Shown here one piece after another: positions 28,262 through 39,840 of a stretch of DNA of 64,000 bases. Under the pieces are notes generated by a model that saw only the letters and a list, made by a program, of their open reading frames with translations, made no database searches and had not been told where the DNA came from. Source of the stretch: Telmatactis stephensoni (lineage: Eukaryota > Cnidaria > Anthozoa > Actiniaria > Isophelliidae); assembly GCA_029948255.1 (NCBI GenBank), contig JALIZF010001424.1:124001-188000 (forward strand), given 5' to 3'. Both the position numbers and the translations under genes were made by a program. Numbering within the stretch: position 1 is the first letter of the stretch; each line of letters begins with the position of its first letter.

Positions 28262-31200
28262 ATGGCAGGTAATTTACGAACACTAACACTAAATATTTTA
28301 ACTTTAAAATAGCAAATTTGTCCAATATTTTCATTTCATAATTTTAATTTATAGGAATGGTTCAAGGCTACGATGAGGTAAGTTTATCTGGAAGGAAATT
28401 TATTTGAAGAAATTTTAACCGTCTTTGCTTCTTCCTGCACTGTTAAACAGTGTTATTGACATTTTTTATGCAATATTGCAAATCTAGGTTATGAAGAAAG
28501 TTGATGCCTTTGTAAAGGTTTCTGACAAAGTTGGCGGCGATGTCAAAATTGAGGTATGTCAATACAGTAGTATTATTGCCAAACTTCCAAAAACGAACAC
28601 TGCGGTTATAAAAGATTGCTTATGTCGCCGGAGAGATTTTAGGAAACTTGAATTTTAAAAGTTAATTTTTGTAAAGGATATTGCATTGTTATGAATGCTT
28701 CGACGAAGGACTTTAAATATTGATAAGGATTTCAGGGCGTACTTTCATATTCATTCTAGTAACAACAGAAACTCACAAGGCCCTTATGAGTCCATGGTAA
28801 CGATGATTTCAATCCATCTTTTTAACATTCCAAATTTCAAAAAATTACTAGTACTCGATTTCATAGAAAACGTAAGTTGATTTCAAAAAAACACAAGTCA
28901 ACACTTGTAAAAATGAGAACATCAACATCAAAATAATAGTGCTTTTGAATATTGGTCTGCAAATATAATTGTGAATATAATTGATATTGAGAAATGATGA
29001 AAGAAAGTTTGACCCAAACTTTTGAAACAAATAAACATATCTTGTAATGTGAATATTCTCTAGCTTGGTAATAACTATTGTTAATGAGGGAAACTGAAAA
29101 TGTACTTATTCATTCAAGTGTCACGGAAAAATAGTATTGGAAGTAAAGTTAGACTGCATTTGTGGGTTTGAATAATAGATATAGAGAATGGTACAAATAT
29201 ACATGTTCACGAGGAAAGCTATAAGGAAGGGTTATCAAAATAGTTGGATAATTTGCAGTGTTTATTTGCGTTTCAATCTAGAATATTCTATAAATTTGAA
29301 TTCTTCCAGATTAATGTCTTACCAAACTTGCATGACGGTTATGATTGATTTGTTATGTAAATTTGGTTCTTATTTGACTCTTCTTATCTACAAAATCCTC
29401 ATTTATATAAATATGTCAAAGCATATCCATCACAAAACAAAACTAGCAAAATAAAAAATAAAAACAACAACAATATAACAAACAAACGGGCAAAAACATG
29501 GTGGGGCTAAAAAGCAGTAACTAAAAATTGAATAAAACGCAGGTCACAAATATCTTTTCCAAATATGGAAATTGTAATGTTTGTCATGCCCCTATTCAAT
29601 ATGTGCTATATAAGGCCCACTTTCTTGTACCCAGAGCTGCTCAGACTTTAATTAAAACGAGAATACTGAGCACTGCAGAGCCATTATTACACATTGCAGC
29701 GTGGTTGAGTAATATGTAGTAATGATATTTAATGAATTGAATCCTAATAGCTATACAAAAAAAATACAAACAAACAAACAAACAAACAAACAAACAAGCA
29801 AAAAAACCCTGAGTTCCAGGTAGGATCACACCTTTCTCAACTGGAACCCACAACCGTTTCGAAAAGGCCCTGGGAACGAGGTTGCTGGAACCAATTTTTA
29901 AGAGTACTTATTTCATGCTGTTGCTACAACGATCACAATTAATTATAATTTAATGGATCGGCACTAATGACGTCATCACTCTCATAATTATCAACGCGTA
30001 ACGCAATGTTGCAAGTCGTAAAACATCACTGACGTCAGCATAATCATCAGTAACGTCATTGGTCATTCTTGTAGGCTAACCTCGCAAAAGAAGCATTTGC
30101 TGCAGAGAAAGAATTCATAGCTGCAGCTTCTGGTCGAGCAAAACCTTCACAGGTTAGTTAATTGTATTCAGTACGCAGGAGATGTTGCCTCGGGCTCAGT
30201 TTTCGTCACGGAACCATGCAGTTTCAGCTACGAACCAAAAGACCTTGTCGTTGACATTGTCCAGGTAGATAGACAATTGCAAATTTAAATGAATTCTTGT
30301 CCTGGTGTCACAGTAAACGTCTTTCCCGAAAATCATGTGAAACTCGTCCCCATGACGAACTCAGCCCTAATCTCCTACGCAGCCGCAGTTTGTATCACGC
30401 AAGTCTAAGACTATAGCCTGTGAACTGTGCTCACCATATGAGTCTCCCATAGCTCAGTGGTTAGAGCACCTGACCGGTATTTCTGGTTTGCAACCATTGC
30501 CAGGTGATTGAATTTAACAAAAGGAACGGTGGCCATGCTGGTCGGACTTCACAAAAGAAAACCACTACCGTGATTGGTGGACCTTTAGTCCGATTCACTC
30601 TCCTGCATGGGAATGGTTGCAAACCAAGGAGGGTCATGAGTTCGTTTCCCGCTGGGGGCTAGGATATTTTCTTTCAGAGCATTTCAATCTTTACACAGAT
30701 ATTTCATTCATTTATAGGATGAGTTAGAAAAAATGCTGAAGCCAACCTCTGACAAAATGGACAAAGTAGCGGTAGGTCAGTTTGTACGCTATCCTCTATC
30801 ACTGTATGTATAGTTACTTCAAAAAGAAAGAAGAGAAAGAAAAAGGTTGTCGAGTAGGAGAAACGAAAGTACCATGTGCTGGGATATCAACGCTACGCAT
30901 TCACATATTCGGCCTGCTTTGACCTTTATAGATTCCCCTTACATAAGTAGTAATTCCAAATCTGAGGGACCGATCTTCTATCCTGACCACTGAAATCTTT
31001 TCTGAAGCCTGGTTCACACGAGCGACGCAGAATACAAACGCAAAATGCACAGGCAAGAGCAAGCCAATGCACGCGTGTGAACTCGAAAAACGCAAGTGCA
31101 TACGCAAAGAATCGGAAAAATTGCTCATTCTCATGCGCTTCCGTTTGAGTTTTTATCGTGTGATCCAGGGTTAGCCTGCGTAGCCAGGTTCTCGAAAGGG

Positions 31201-33608
31201 GAAGAGAATGGGAGGAAGGGAAAGGAAAGAGAGTTGCGCAAATGCAAACTATCGTATCTTTTCTTGTTAACACCTTAATTGCGCATGCGTATTTACTTGA
31301 TCCTTGCATTTGCGGTCTGCATTTGCGTTCATGTGAGAACAATGCCGATAAGTACTTGGTGTATGCAACAAAAATTGTATGCAACACTAAGTGTATCAAA
31401 TAGATTGTGTATTTAATCAAAAGGCATGGTGTGTGATAGACCGTTAGTAGGTTTGCATGTACTAACAATGGATCATCTTATGATACAATTGGTGTTGCAT
31501 ACACCAAGCCTTACCTCAGTGCTTAGTTTTCATTGTTTTGTTCTCCCAACCTACTCCAAGGAATTACTTTTCCCATAGAAATATCTACTTTTTTCAAATT
31601 GGTGAAAAAATTCAGAAACTTTGATTTTCATTTATTGTTTTTTTTTCCAAAGCAATTTAAAGCTGATCACCGCACCAGCGTTCACTTCAACCACTTACAA
31701 AGTATCAACGAAGCAGTGTCCGTTCTACGATGGGTTGCAGTGGTACGAAATACAACTGTTATACTTAGGGGCTGTTTATATGATATCAGTATGAGTTTCG
31801 TTCCGTACGAGTTCATCCCGGTTCCCATATATTTCTTGTATGTGTTTACATGATACCAGGTTATGCTTGAAAGTTCGCCGTACCAGTACAAGTAAGCTCA
31901 AGTAATAGCGGAATGAGTTCACCGGAACGAAATCTCCGGCCCTACGAGGCTCTATACGAGTTTCTTGTAAACCGGGTATGACACTCACACCGGTGTGAAA
32001 CCTCTTTAGCAGTGAGGAAAGCACGGAAAAAAGACAGACAAGACCTACTTTACAAGCAAGATTTTCTTGAATGTAAACGTGGTACGAAGGCGAATTTTAT
32101 CATCAGGAACGATAAAAAGAAAAAGATGCGTGTATTCCTTACACGGGCATGTATAAGTTAAATGAGACTGATGAGACGTCATGAAAAGGATGTGTTAGTC
32201 TAAAGTATAATGAGTCACTAAGTACGAGAGTTCACTGGAATCGCTTCAACAACAATGTATCTGAGACGACTTCCTGTATGCTGACTAGAACAAAAGCCGG
32301 ATTAACTTAACGGCTCGGCTACAGCCATGCATGACATCATTTATACGAATTTATCCATACTGAGAAAGATTTATCCAGTAACAGATAGCGCAGTTCCATC
32401 AGTTCCCGTCAGTACCACGGGACTGAGTTGGTGTATTCCTGTGACCTAGCCAGCACAAACAAAAAACAAACAAACAAACAAACAAACGAACGAACGAACG
32501 AACGAACGAACGAACGAACGAACGAACGAACGAACGAACGAACGAACGAACGAACGAACGAACGAACGAACAAACGAACAAACGAACAAACAAACAAACA
32601 CGTACAGACAGACAGACAAACAAACAGGCAAACAAACAAACACGTTTTTTATTATTTATTCACAGTTGTTTCCATTCTCTTTTACTAGCCAGGTAGACCA
32701 AGCGATACCGTCAAGAATGTTCAAGACTCTACCAAATTCTATACTAATCGCGTTTTGAAGGATTTCGGGAAGTAAGACGACAAAACGTGATATGAAGGCG
32801 AGGGGGGGGGGGGGGGGGATAGTTGAAAATGCGGGAAAATTAATGGGATCTGGGGGAATATTAAGAGAAGAAGAGAGTGGTTCAGGTGGTACGTTGTACC
32901 TGTCAGTAACGTAGTTACCTAAACGCACATACGCAAGTGCGTACTTCAGATGCTAGAAATGTAAAATAAAGAATAAATTAAGAGCGGATAAGACCAGAGC
33001 AGAGCAGAGCAGAGCAGAGCAGATTAGAGCAAAGCACTAAGAGAAGAACAAATCAAAACAGAGCAGAACTCTAGAATAGAGCAAAGCGGATCAAAACAGA
33101 GCAGCCGGCGTTCCCACTCCTACCCTGGCCCACTGCGGGAAAAAGTGTTTCTCTTGCAACTGGAAGGGGTGGGAGAAGGGAGGGGTAGGAAGGGGCGGGA
33201 GAAGGGAGGGGTAGGAAGGGGTGGGAGAAGGGAGGAGGAGAAACTGACGAAACTGCATGAAAAAACGGAGTGAACTATAACATGCAATATTGCACCAGCA
33301 ACGACAACAAACAATTGAATTCTTGGGTTGCATGTGACGTCACGGCAGCCATCTTGGATGAACTTCAACAAAAGATTTCTCATTAGCGTCTCTTGTTTGT
33401 TCATGCAACATGGCTATACCAGTTTTCTTTTGATTTCCTAACTGGAATGGATGAAATCCAGCAATTGTGATAAGCGTTTATGCCAGTTTGTTTGAATTGT
33501 AGGGATTCTGTACATGGTGAGTGGGTAGATTCTCTCAACGACGTCTTGGATGGAGTGAAGGTCTACGTCACAGGTCACCATAGTAACGCCTTGACCTGGG
33601 GAAAATGA
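28262..33608 (+). CDS. Stand-alone CAP N-terminal helical domain protein (8 exons, 168 aa)
   Basis: Coding exons are 28262-28268, 28355-28377, 28488-28553, 30075-30152, 30718-30771, 31653-31742, 32689-32771 and 33503-33608; all are GT-AG with matching phases and end at TGA. The protein aligns along its length with the helical folded domain of adenylyl cyclase-associated protein: DAFVKVSDKVGGDVK (helix 1-2), HFNHLQSINEAVSVLRWVAV, FYTNRVLKDFGKDSVHGEWV and a final helix closing at ALTWGK, where CAP1 has LAWSK. It lacks the N-terminal RLE adenylyl cyclase-binding segment, the proline-rich and WH2 parts and the C-terminal beta-helix. In full CAPs this domain binds cofilin-decorated actin pointed ends. 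Intron sizes of about 90 to 1500 bases and intact coding argue against a retrocopy. Several introns hold repeats. Confidence 0.88.
29758..29806. repeat. (AAAC)n microsatellite
   Basis: About eight tandem AAAC units inside a CAP-N intron. Confidence 0.8.
30438..30665 (+). repeat. tRNA-headed SINE split by a MITE
   Basis: GTCTCCCATAGCTCAGTGGT (A box) lies at about 30442 and the matching B box (GGTCATGAGTTCGTTTCCC) at about 30632, separated by the element at 30483-30627. The order and sequence match the tRNA-like heads near 25250 and 25570. Confidence 0.6.
30483..30627. mobile_element. MITE with TGGTTTGCAACCATT ends
   Basis: TGGTTTGCAACCATT at 30484 and AATGGTTGCAAACCA ending at 30626 are perfect inverted repeats. 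The element interrupts a tRNA-like head between its A and B boxes. No clear target duplication is visible. Confidence 0.7.
31008..31345. mobile_element. Degenerate GGTTCACACG-type repeat
   Basis: The left end GGTTCACACGAGCGACGCAG and the right end, reversed (GTTCTCACATGAACGCAAAT), are weakly alike, with GCAAATGCA-type pieces repeated in both orientations. The left terminus resembles the MITE at 4026. Borders are uncertain. Confidence 0.4.
31355..31508. mobile_element. MITE with CTTGGTGTATGCAACA ends
   Basis: CTTGGTGTATGCAACA at 31355 is the inverse of TGTTGCATACACCAAG ending at 31508. A subterminal ACACTAAGTGTATCA/TGATACAATTGGTGT match extends the hairpin. It lies in the CAP-N intron just before exon 6. 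Confidence 0.75.
32460..32640. repeat. (AAAC)n-(AACG)n tetranucleotide microsatellite
   Basis: Runs of AAAC flank about 24 AACG units in the last-but-one CAP-N intron, 50 bases before exon 7. Open frames through it are repeat artefacts. Confidence 0.95.
32992..33105. repeat. AGAGC pentanucleotide repeat
   Basis: AGAGC units, clean at 33000-33021, then degenerate (AAAACAGAGC) to about 33105, in the final CAP-N intron. A GGGAGAAGGGAGGGGTAGG-type 20-bp repeat follows at about 33165-33238. Confidence 0.85.
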
Positions 33609-34115
33609 GATGTTGTACCCCGGTAAGGATATATACTACATTCTTTATAGTAACCCTCCTTCACAAGCACCTCTTTGTGTTTCTCTCCTTTCTGGTCTTC
33701 CTATGCTACTTATCAAATGAGGAATTTATCAAAGGGCTAATTTCCGAGAGCTAGAGAAAAGTAATTAGAATATAGCCCTCCTCGGACAGTCATTAAAGAC
33801 GAGCCTGATCCTGGACGGGGGGAGTGCTCTGGGCTTAACGTGGCGGGAAGGTGCGAAGGATTTTTTTGGGGGTCCAAACTTTCGATGTGGTGTTTCTTTT
33901 TGAGTAAGAAAATTTGGGGTAGAATTTTGTGGGGTAGTTTGATTTCACAAGGGATTTTTTGGGTCTATCAACAATAGGGAGATTCATATCATTATGGTAC
34001 GATGTTACAGCTATACGAAAATATAGTACGTGCATATTAAAAATGTTGTTCCAGCCTTGTTCTAACATTACCCAGCTACACAATAGTCCAAGACAAAGTT
34101 CTCACTTCGCCGCCC
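33609..34115. other. CAP-N downstream region, no gene
   Basis: An ATTAAA at 33792-33797 is a possible poly(A) signal for the CAP-N gene. The rest is T/G-rich with no coding support. Confidence 0.35.
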
Positions 34116-34350
34116 GATGAGGAGCCGGATAGGATTTTTAGCTGTAAGTACCTTGTTGCTATCCAGGACTTAAGCTCATTTAAAGTTGGTGTGTCAGTTT
34201 CCTTAATCCTTCTACTGTGGGTATGTAATCCAATTAACACATGCACTTCAATGACTTTGTAATGTATAAAATAGATCTGATTTACACTTGACTTACACTT
34301 TATTTATACTCAGAGCGGCAACTGCAAAATGCAGACCACAAAGTGCAGAC

Positions 34351-34967
34351 TAGCCTGCGTCACATCCGGACTTTTCCTCCGTTAAGTCCGTCTGCGAAAT
34401 AACGAACAAAAACGTGTTCTGAGACCCCCAGCAAATAGCAGGATTATAGATAATAGATCCTGATTGGCTGATGCATTTTTGAATTCTAACGAGACTCGTG
34501 ATTGGCTCTATGATCACTGGTGTGTTTGTCTTCGCCATGACAACACTTCCGTTAGATTTACCGTGATTATGAAAACACAGACAGATTTTCAATCAAAACA
34601 ACCTACCAGTTACATACATCGATTTGCCTGCTATAAAAGGAAACTTTCGAAACATTCCAATCGAACATATTGCTAAATGATAGCCTTAGTTCACAAAACA
34701 TTCTCTCAAAGAGGAATTACGAGATTGACCCCGGGTCATGCTAGCAATAAAGTTTGTTTTAACTCGAGTCCATCAAGCTGTCAAAACATCGACACAACGA
34801 ACATTAAGCGAGCCAATCACGAGTCTCGTTAGAATTCAAAAATGCATCAGCCAATCAGGATCTATTATCTATAATCCTGCTATTTGCTGGGGGTCTCAGA
34901 ACACGGTTTTGCTCGTTATTTCGCAGACGGACTTAACGGAGGAAAAGTCCGGATGTGACGCAGGCTA
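34351..34967. mobile_element. Mutator-like (MULE) non-autonomous element, 617 bp
   Basis: Terminal inverted repeats of about 150 bp start TAGCCTGCGTCACATCCGG and end CCGGATGTGACGCAGGCTA. They include GATCCTGATTGGCTGATGCA and its inverse. The element is flanked by a perfect 9-bp duplication, AGTGCAGAC at 34342-34350 and 34968-34976. Long TIRs plus a 9-bp duplication are the hallmarks of Mutator superfamily elements. The roughly 300-bp middle has no transposase. Confidence 0.85.
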
Positions 34968-35461
34968 AGTGCAGACCGACGACAAAATGTAGACGACAAA
35001 GTGTAAAACGTGAATGAATGTCTCAATTTTTTTGCGACCACGTGCATGAAAGCAACTTTTGATTTTTTTTGTGACCGTGAAACAGATTTTTGAATTATAC
35101 GTGACGCGTGAAAAGACCAAATATTTTTGCGTGATTTAGGGGACCCTGGTAGAACTTAGAGATGTTTTACAGATATTTAGTTAACAAAGCGTCCAGATGA
35201 TTCGTTGGAGTACACTTGAGGTATCAGCCCAGTGTTCAGATGTATCGTCGGTGCACTGATGATATCTAGGGAGGCATTTAGGGTCGATTAATCTAGATAT
35301 TTTAATCGTCCAAAAAGATTTGTTTGTTGATTTCTGCAATGCCGCTAACACATAATAATCGCAAGTGTAAATCAGATCTATTTTATTACATTACAAATCA
35401 TTGAACTGCATGTGTTAATTGGATTACAAACCCACTGACACCCCAACATTAATGAGCTTAA

Positions 35462-35561
35462 GGGGGTGTTTACATGGCACTAGGATCATCCTAGCAGGCG
35501 AATCATCCTACCTGTTATACATTTACTGCATTCTGTTTAGTAGAATGATGTAAACACCCCC
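35462..35561. mobile_element. 100-bp MITE with GGGGGTGTTTACAT ends and TAA duplication
   Basis: GGGGGTGTTTACAT and ATGTAAACACCCCC are perfect inverted ends, flanked by TAA at 35459-35461 and 35562-35564. The other arm of the host foldback (about 34168) has the uninterrupted site GGACTTAAGCTC, which confirms both the borders and the 3-bp duplication. PIF/Harbinger-type. Confidence 0.92.
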
Positions 35562-35629
35562 TAAGTCCTGGATAGCAACCAGGTACTTACAGCTCAAATT
35601 AAAATCCTATCCGGCTATAGCTCCTCATA

Positions 35630-38264
35630 GTGAAGCTCACTGCATATAGTATGATGAACAACTAGGAAAGAATATGCAATCAATTTCTACTGTTGTTCTT
35701 CGTTTGTTCTGTGATCATTTTTTCGTGGTTCGAAAATTCAACATGGGATATTTTTTTGGGGGGAGGGGTCCATAATTTTGGTTCATGGAACTGATTTTGT
35801 TTGTTTGTTTTTTGTTTTTCGAGTCCGAAGGATTTTTTTGGGTTTGAAATTATGACCTCATTTGCACCTCCCCTACACCTTAAAGCCGGAACATTTGATT
35901 TTACCCTTGTAGAGCTTCGTGATGCACAAATAATTATATTTTTTGCTGATCGGAGTGGTTCGATATTCAGTTCTACCCGATTAGGTGAACGTACGTCAAA
36001 AACATTTAGTGAGATTGTCCACACATGACAGACACACTCGGGTTAACCGCCTGCAGCTATTATGCTATTAAGATACTTGTCAATTCTATACAGAACACTT
36101 AGCATGCGAAGAAAAGATGCACTGATAGTAAAAACGTTTTTTCCCCGCAATTTTGGACTGTGACGACTTTCCAACTAATACAATGTATTCTATTCGCTTA
36201 GTGATTTATGTGACACTATTTAACATTTGTATTTTTCGTGTCATTTTAGATTTCACTCAAAACGGACAAGAGAGAATGCAAACACAATCCAAAATGGAAT
36301 GGACTTCTATTCTAATTGTAGTTATCATCAAGCATGTGTTTTGATCAAGTATTTTCAGTTTTGTATCTCAGTAAAATTCAATAAAACCACACTAGGTCTC
36401 TTACGCTACCAACGTTGAAACAAGAACTTTGCACGCGCATATCCACGAGTTTAAAGGTGCAGGATTACACACTAGGAAATAAAAGATGTTAATACAATAA
36501 TGACTTTTTTTGCAGCTTTTTTATTTTCAAAATAAGTTTTATAATAAGTTTTACCAGTTTGAGAAACCCGATAGACTCGCTCTACTCAAATCACAGTGTT
36601 TGCTTCCGACCACCTATCACTTCAGCTGTGCACCTTATCTCGCATTAAGGCGGTATTACGCAAAAACTAAAAAAACAGGTTCGTTAGACTTAAAGCTGGA
36701 AGATGCCGACGAAAGATTTGTCACTGTTTGAAAGCATTATCGGGCCAAGAGCACGACCGAAATGAAAAACTGAATGACCTCTTAGTAAACTTTATAGTCG
36801 GCCGAATCATGAATTTTCACAATTACGACCAGTTGCGCAATGTCATTGACAAATCCTCATCGTTTTTCCATCCAGCAAAGTTTGTATCTAATAAAAAAGG
36901 CACAAACTAAGAGTAAACTTATCAAAGCCACGTACGGTAGCTATCGATAATGCCGTTGTTTCCTGCACACCGTCGCCCTGTTAACAACACCCTGAGGCTA
37001 AACCAATCGCCCGTTACTTGATGGTGCGCACTTGCTGTGACTTTCGCCACGGTCTGGTCCTAAATACAAAGCGTTTGCTGAAACACAAACCAGATCTGTC
37101 TAGTTGGCAACCTTGTTTTGTAATGAGCTGATTTATTGGTGAAAAACAGTCGACCTTTGAATGAGGTGGCCCGTACTGGCATAAATTCGATATCGCACAA
37201 GTCTCAGTACTTAAGCAAAGTCCTTTGTTATAGAGCGCATAGACTTGCTCTGGACTCCCGTAGTTATGAAACGTGCTATTTATAGAACTTGCTCTCATTC
37301 GACATACATGACTAGTCACCACCACTTGTTATAATTGGTGTAGCACCGATGTAGCACCGATGAAGAAGAAAGCGTTCACTAGACAGAAACCGATGTGCCT
37401 ATATTTGTGATCATAATATCTAAACGGTACAGCAGTCAAAGGGAGGTACAGTAGACACTGTATCTTAAATACCGGCCCGTTCTTGACCCGTATTTACATA
37501 TCAGCCAGTCAGCGTTAGGTTTAGCGGTAAACGCCATGGAACTAGAGTATATGCTTACAGGGGACAAAGATCGAAGTAAGTCACTAAAATATGCTGGTTA
37601 TTATGATGGCTATTTTCCTAGCGCGATGTCTTTTAGCTATGAAACCAGTTTGCTGGTTTGTGCATCATTTGGTCAAAGCTGGAATTTTTGTAGCTCTGGC
37701 TTTGTTATCAGTTCGGATTACACTTGGTATTAAATTTTGGATAGTTTCGCAAGGTCTTGTGGTATTTTTTTAAAAATAGCGTGTATGAAACAGAGGCACT
37801 TCTCGGTATTTTTCTTTTATTTTGATAACTTTTTGGAAGAAGTTACGAAATCGATTTGTCGGTTTGACTTTTGCAATGCTATGCATAGCTGTTGTACTAA
37901 CATAACTTAGTTGAAACAAAGTTTAATAGCTATCTCTGATTGCGATGGGTTATTTTTTGGTCAATTGTGCAAGTCAGAGCTTGCAATAAACTGTTTGAAA
38001 GTCGTGTTGAAACAGACAAATGTTTCCTATCAGTCCCAACCAAGGCTAGTTTATAGTTTAGCGCCAATAAGGCGTAAATACTTCATTGTTAGAAACTAAT
38101 TATTCCGCGTGGATACAAATTAACGATGAATATATAGGACTACATATCGGCTAAAATTCTGTATTTCAAGCAAATTATTGAATGGTTAAAAATCAAGCAT
38201 ATTTTACTTGATCACTATTGGGGCCCTATTTCAACCAAGTTTTAACTTGTTTCCAATTTTCATC
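35630..38264. other. Intergenic DNA without a supported gene
   Basis: Contains T-rich and G-rich patches (about 35747-35845). Several frames of 60-114 codons on both strands have no splice or family support. Confidence 0.45.
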
Positions 38265-38432
38265 TACCCTGGGCTCCAGGGGTTTATTATTCGCTTTCTT
38301 TAGAGAGTTTTTCTCTTGTAGCTAGGCGAGCGCCGAAGGCGCAAGAAGCGAAAATAAACGTCGTGTGACTCCCCTATCAAGTAAATAAACGTCGGAACGT
38401 GACGATAAACCCCTGGAATCCAGGGGTTTACC
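38265..38432. mobile_element. Short element with inverted CCCTGG/CCAGGG ends
   Basis: CTCCAGGGGTTTATTATTCG at the left and CGATAAACCCCTGGAATCCA at the right form imperfect inverted ends of about 25 bp. The interior has GGCGAGCGCCGAAGGCGC, a GC-rich hairpin. Non-coding. Confidence 0.55.
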
Positions 38433-38589
38433 ATTTGCAATTCTAAAAGAAAACTAACTTAAAAAAACACAGTGTTAAATGAAGAAAGAACAACAAACAT
38501 GCAAATTGACAAACCACATTAACAAGAACAAAAGAATACAAACAATGCAACTGTTGGGGTTTGAATTTATATGAAAATGTTGTGAAACT

Positions 38590-38752
38590 ACGGGGTTAGG
38601 TTTAGGGTTAGTATTAGGCAAGACTTTGTAGAAATACTGAAACATATCCAAGTACCTTGGGGTGAGAGGTTTAGGGGTGTTTAAAGGAAGACTTGGTAGA
38701 AATAAACTTTCAAGTACCTTGGGGTTAGGTTTAGGGTTAGTATGAGGCAAGA
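38590..38752. repeat. Degenerate GGTTTAGGGTTAG repeat block
   Basis: GGGGTTAGGTTTAGGGTTAG plus AGGCAAGACTTxGTAGAAAT and AAGTACCTTGGGGT recur two to three times. The hexamer resembles the telomere repeat TTAGGG but is not a regular array. Confidence 0.7.
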
Positions 38753-38781
38753 CTTGGTTACAACGTTTTCCTTAATATACC

Positions 38782-39840
38782 TAAGGTACTTAGAAAATGT
38801 CATACTACCAACTACAACATAACCGAGTCAAAAATAAAATATCTAGATATATTGCAATCTTTCGTAATTACAAGTAAATTTCGGTTAAAATGAATTTCCG
38901 ATTAAACATGTTGTTTATTAGAGCGATAGAGGGATTTTATATAGTAGCCATGTTTGTGGGCAAGTACAATAGAAATTTTTGAATAACAAAATATTTCATT
39001 TCTCTTGGGAGAAAATTATTTTATCATTTTAACCGCAACTGATGTCTACCGTGAAATCCCTCTGTACATTCATATATTCCCATATATTATATTCTATCTA
39101 TCCTGGATTGTAATGAAAGATTAATTCATTCGTGTAGGAGGAATAAGCTTCTAACATCTCCTACTGGTATATCACAGTTGGTACGAATTAAGTTTCGTTC
39201 CAGTGAGCAAGCATAACATTCAAAGAGTAAACATATCCATATCAAATGTTTTCAGTTTCTTTAACAAATAGAAGAAAACAAAACAAACAAACAAATAAAC
39301 AAACAAACAAACAAACAATCTTAGTGACTTGACATGTTGTAGTTTGAAACTCGGGTGATTTATCAATGGTACCCGCAGAGTATTCTGGGAAATTATATCT
39401 CGCTCAAGAGCAAATTATTTGGACAAGAGCAAATAAAAAGGCCAGTCAAATCTTCAAAATCTGGTTAGAGCCTAAGGTACTTACAAAATTTCATGGTAGA
39501 AACTAAAAACAAAGATATATTGTAATCTTTTAATTTTGAAAGTACAACTAATATTTGGTCAGAATGATTGTCTGATTTTAAAAACATGTTTACCCAATTC
39601 GGTAATCACGTTTCGTTCCGGTGAACAAGTAGCTGATTGTCAAAGTAATAGATATCAAATGTTACTATCAAAAGTTTTTTTCACCGAAAGAAAAACAAAA
39701 AGCCAGAAAATTACAGTCAGGTATTTTGGAAATATATTATTTTGAAAATGAGCATGCATCTATCCGACGATATCTTGGTGATTTATCAATGGTGCCCGCA
39801 CAGCATCCTGGGAACTTAGATCTCACGATTCAGTTCGGCA
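38782..39840. repeat. Diverged direct duplication
   Basis: Segments at 38782-38905 and 39475-39595 share GGTACTTA-AAA-T-TCAT, ATATATTG-AATCTTT and ATTAAACATGTT-like pieces in order. Segments at about 39190-39420 and 39600-39825 share GTTTCGTTCC-GTGA-CAAG, ATATCAAATGTT and GGTGATTTATCAATGGT-CCC. Together they look like two to three old tandem copies of one unit. No coding region is conserved. Confidence 0.55.

Larger units (their letters stand above)
34116..35629. mobile_element. Large foldback element hosting two younger insertions
   Basis: Sequence at 34116-34290 (GATGAGGAGCCGGATAGGAT, GCTATCCAGGACTTAAGCTC, CCAATTAACACATGC, ATAGATCTGATTTACACTTG) recurs inverted at 35362-35629. The right arm is split by the MITE at 35462-35561 and the spacer by the 617-bp element at 34351-34967. 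The spacer has short GCAGACxACAAA repeats but no coding region. Not classified. Confidence 0.8.

Noticed and set aside
32399..32688. Cys/Val/Arg/Phe or Thr/Asn repeat proteins on both strands
   Set aside because: Translations of the AAAC/AACG microsatellite.
35680..36028. 114-codon minus frame and its 75-codon plus partner
   Set aside because: Open on both strands, with homopolymer-rich parts and no family signal.
37014..37325. 103-codon minus frame with several cysteines
   Set aside because: No signal peptide, no cysteine framework known to me and no splice sites at sensible places.
38590..38752. Interstitial telomere repeat
   Set aside because: TTAGGG-like words are irregular and part of a longer non-telomeric unit.
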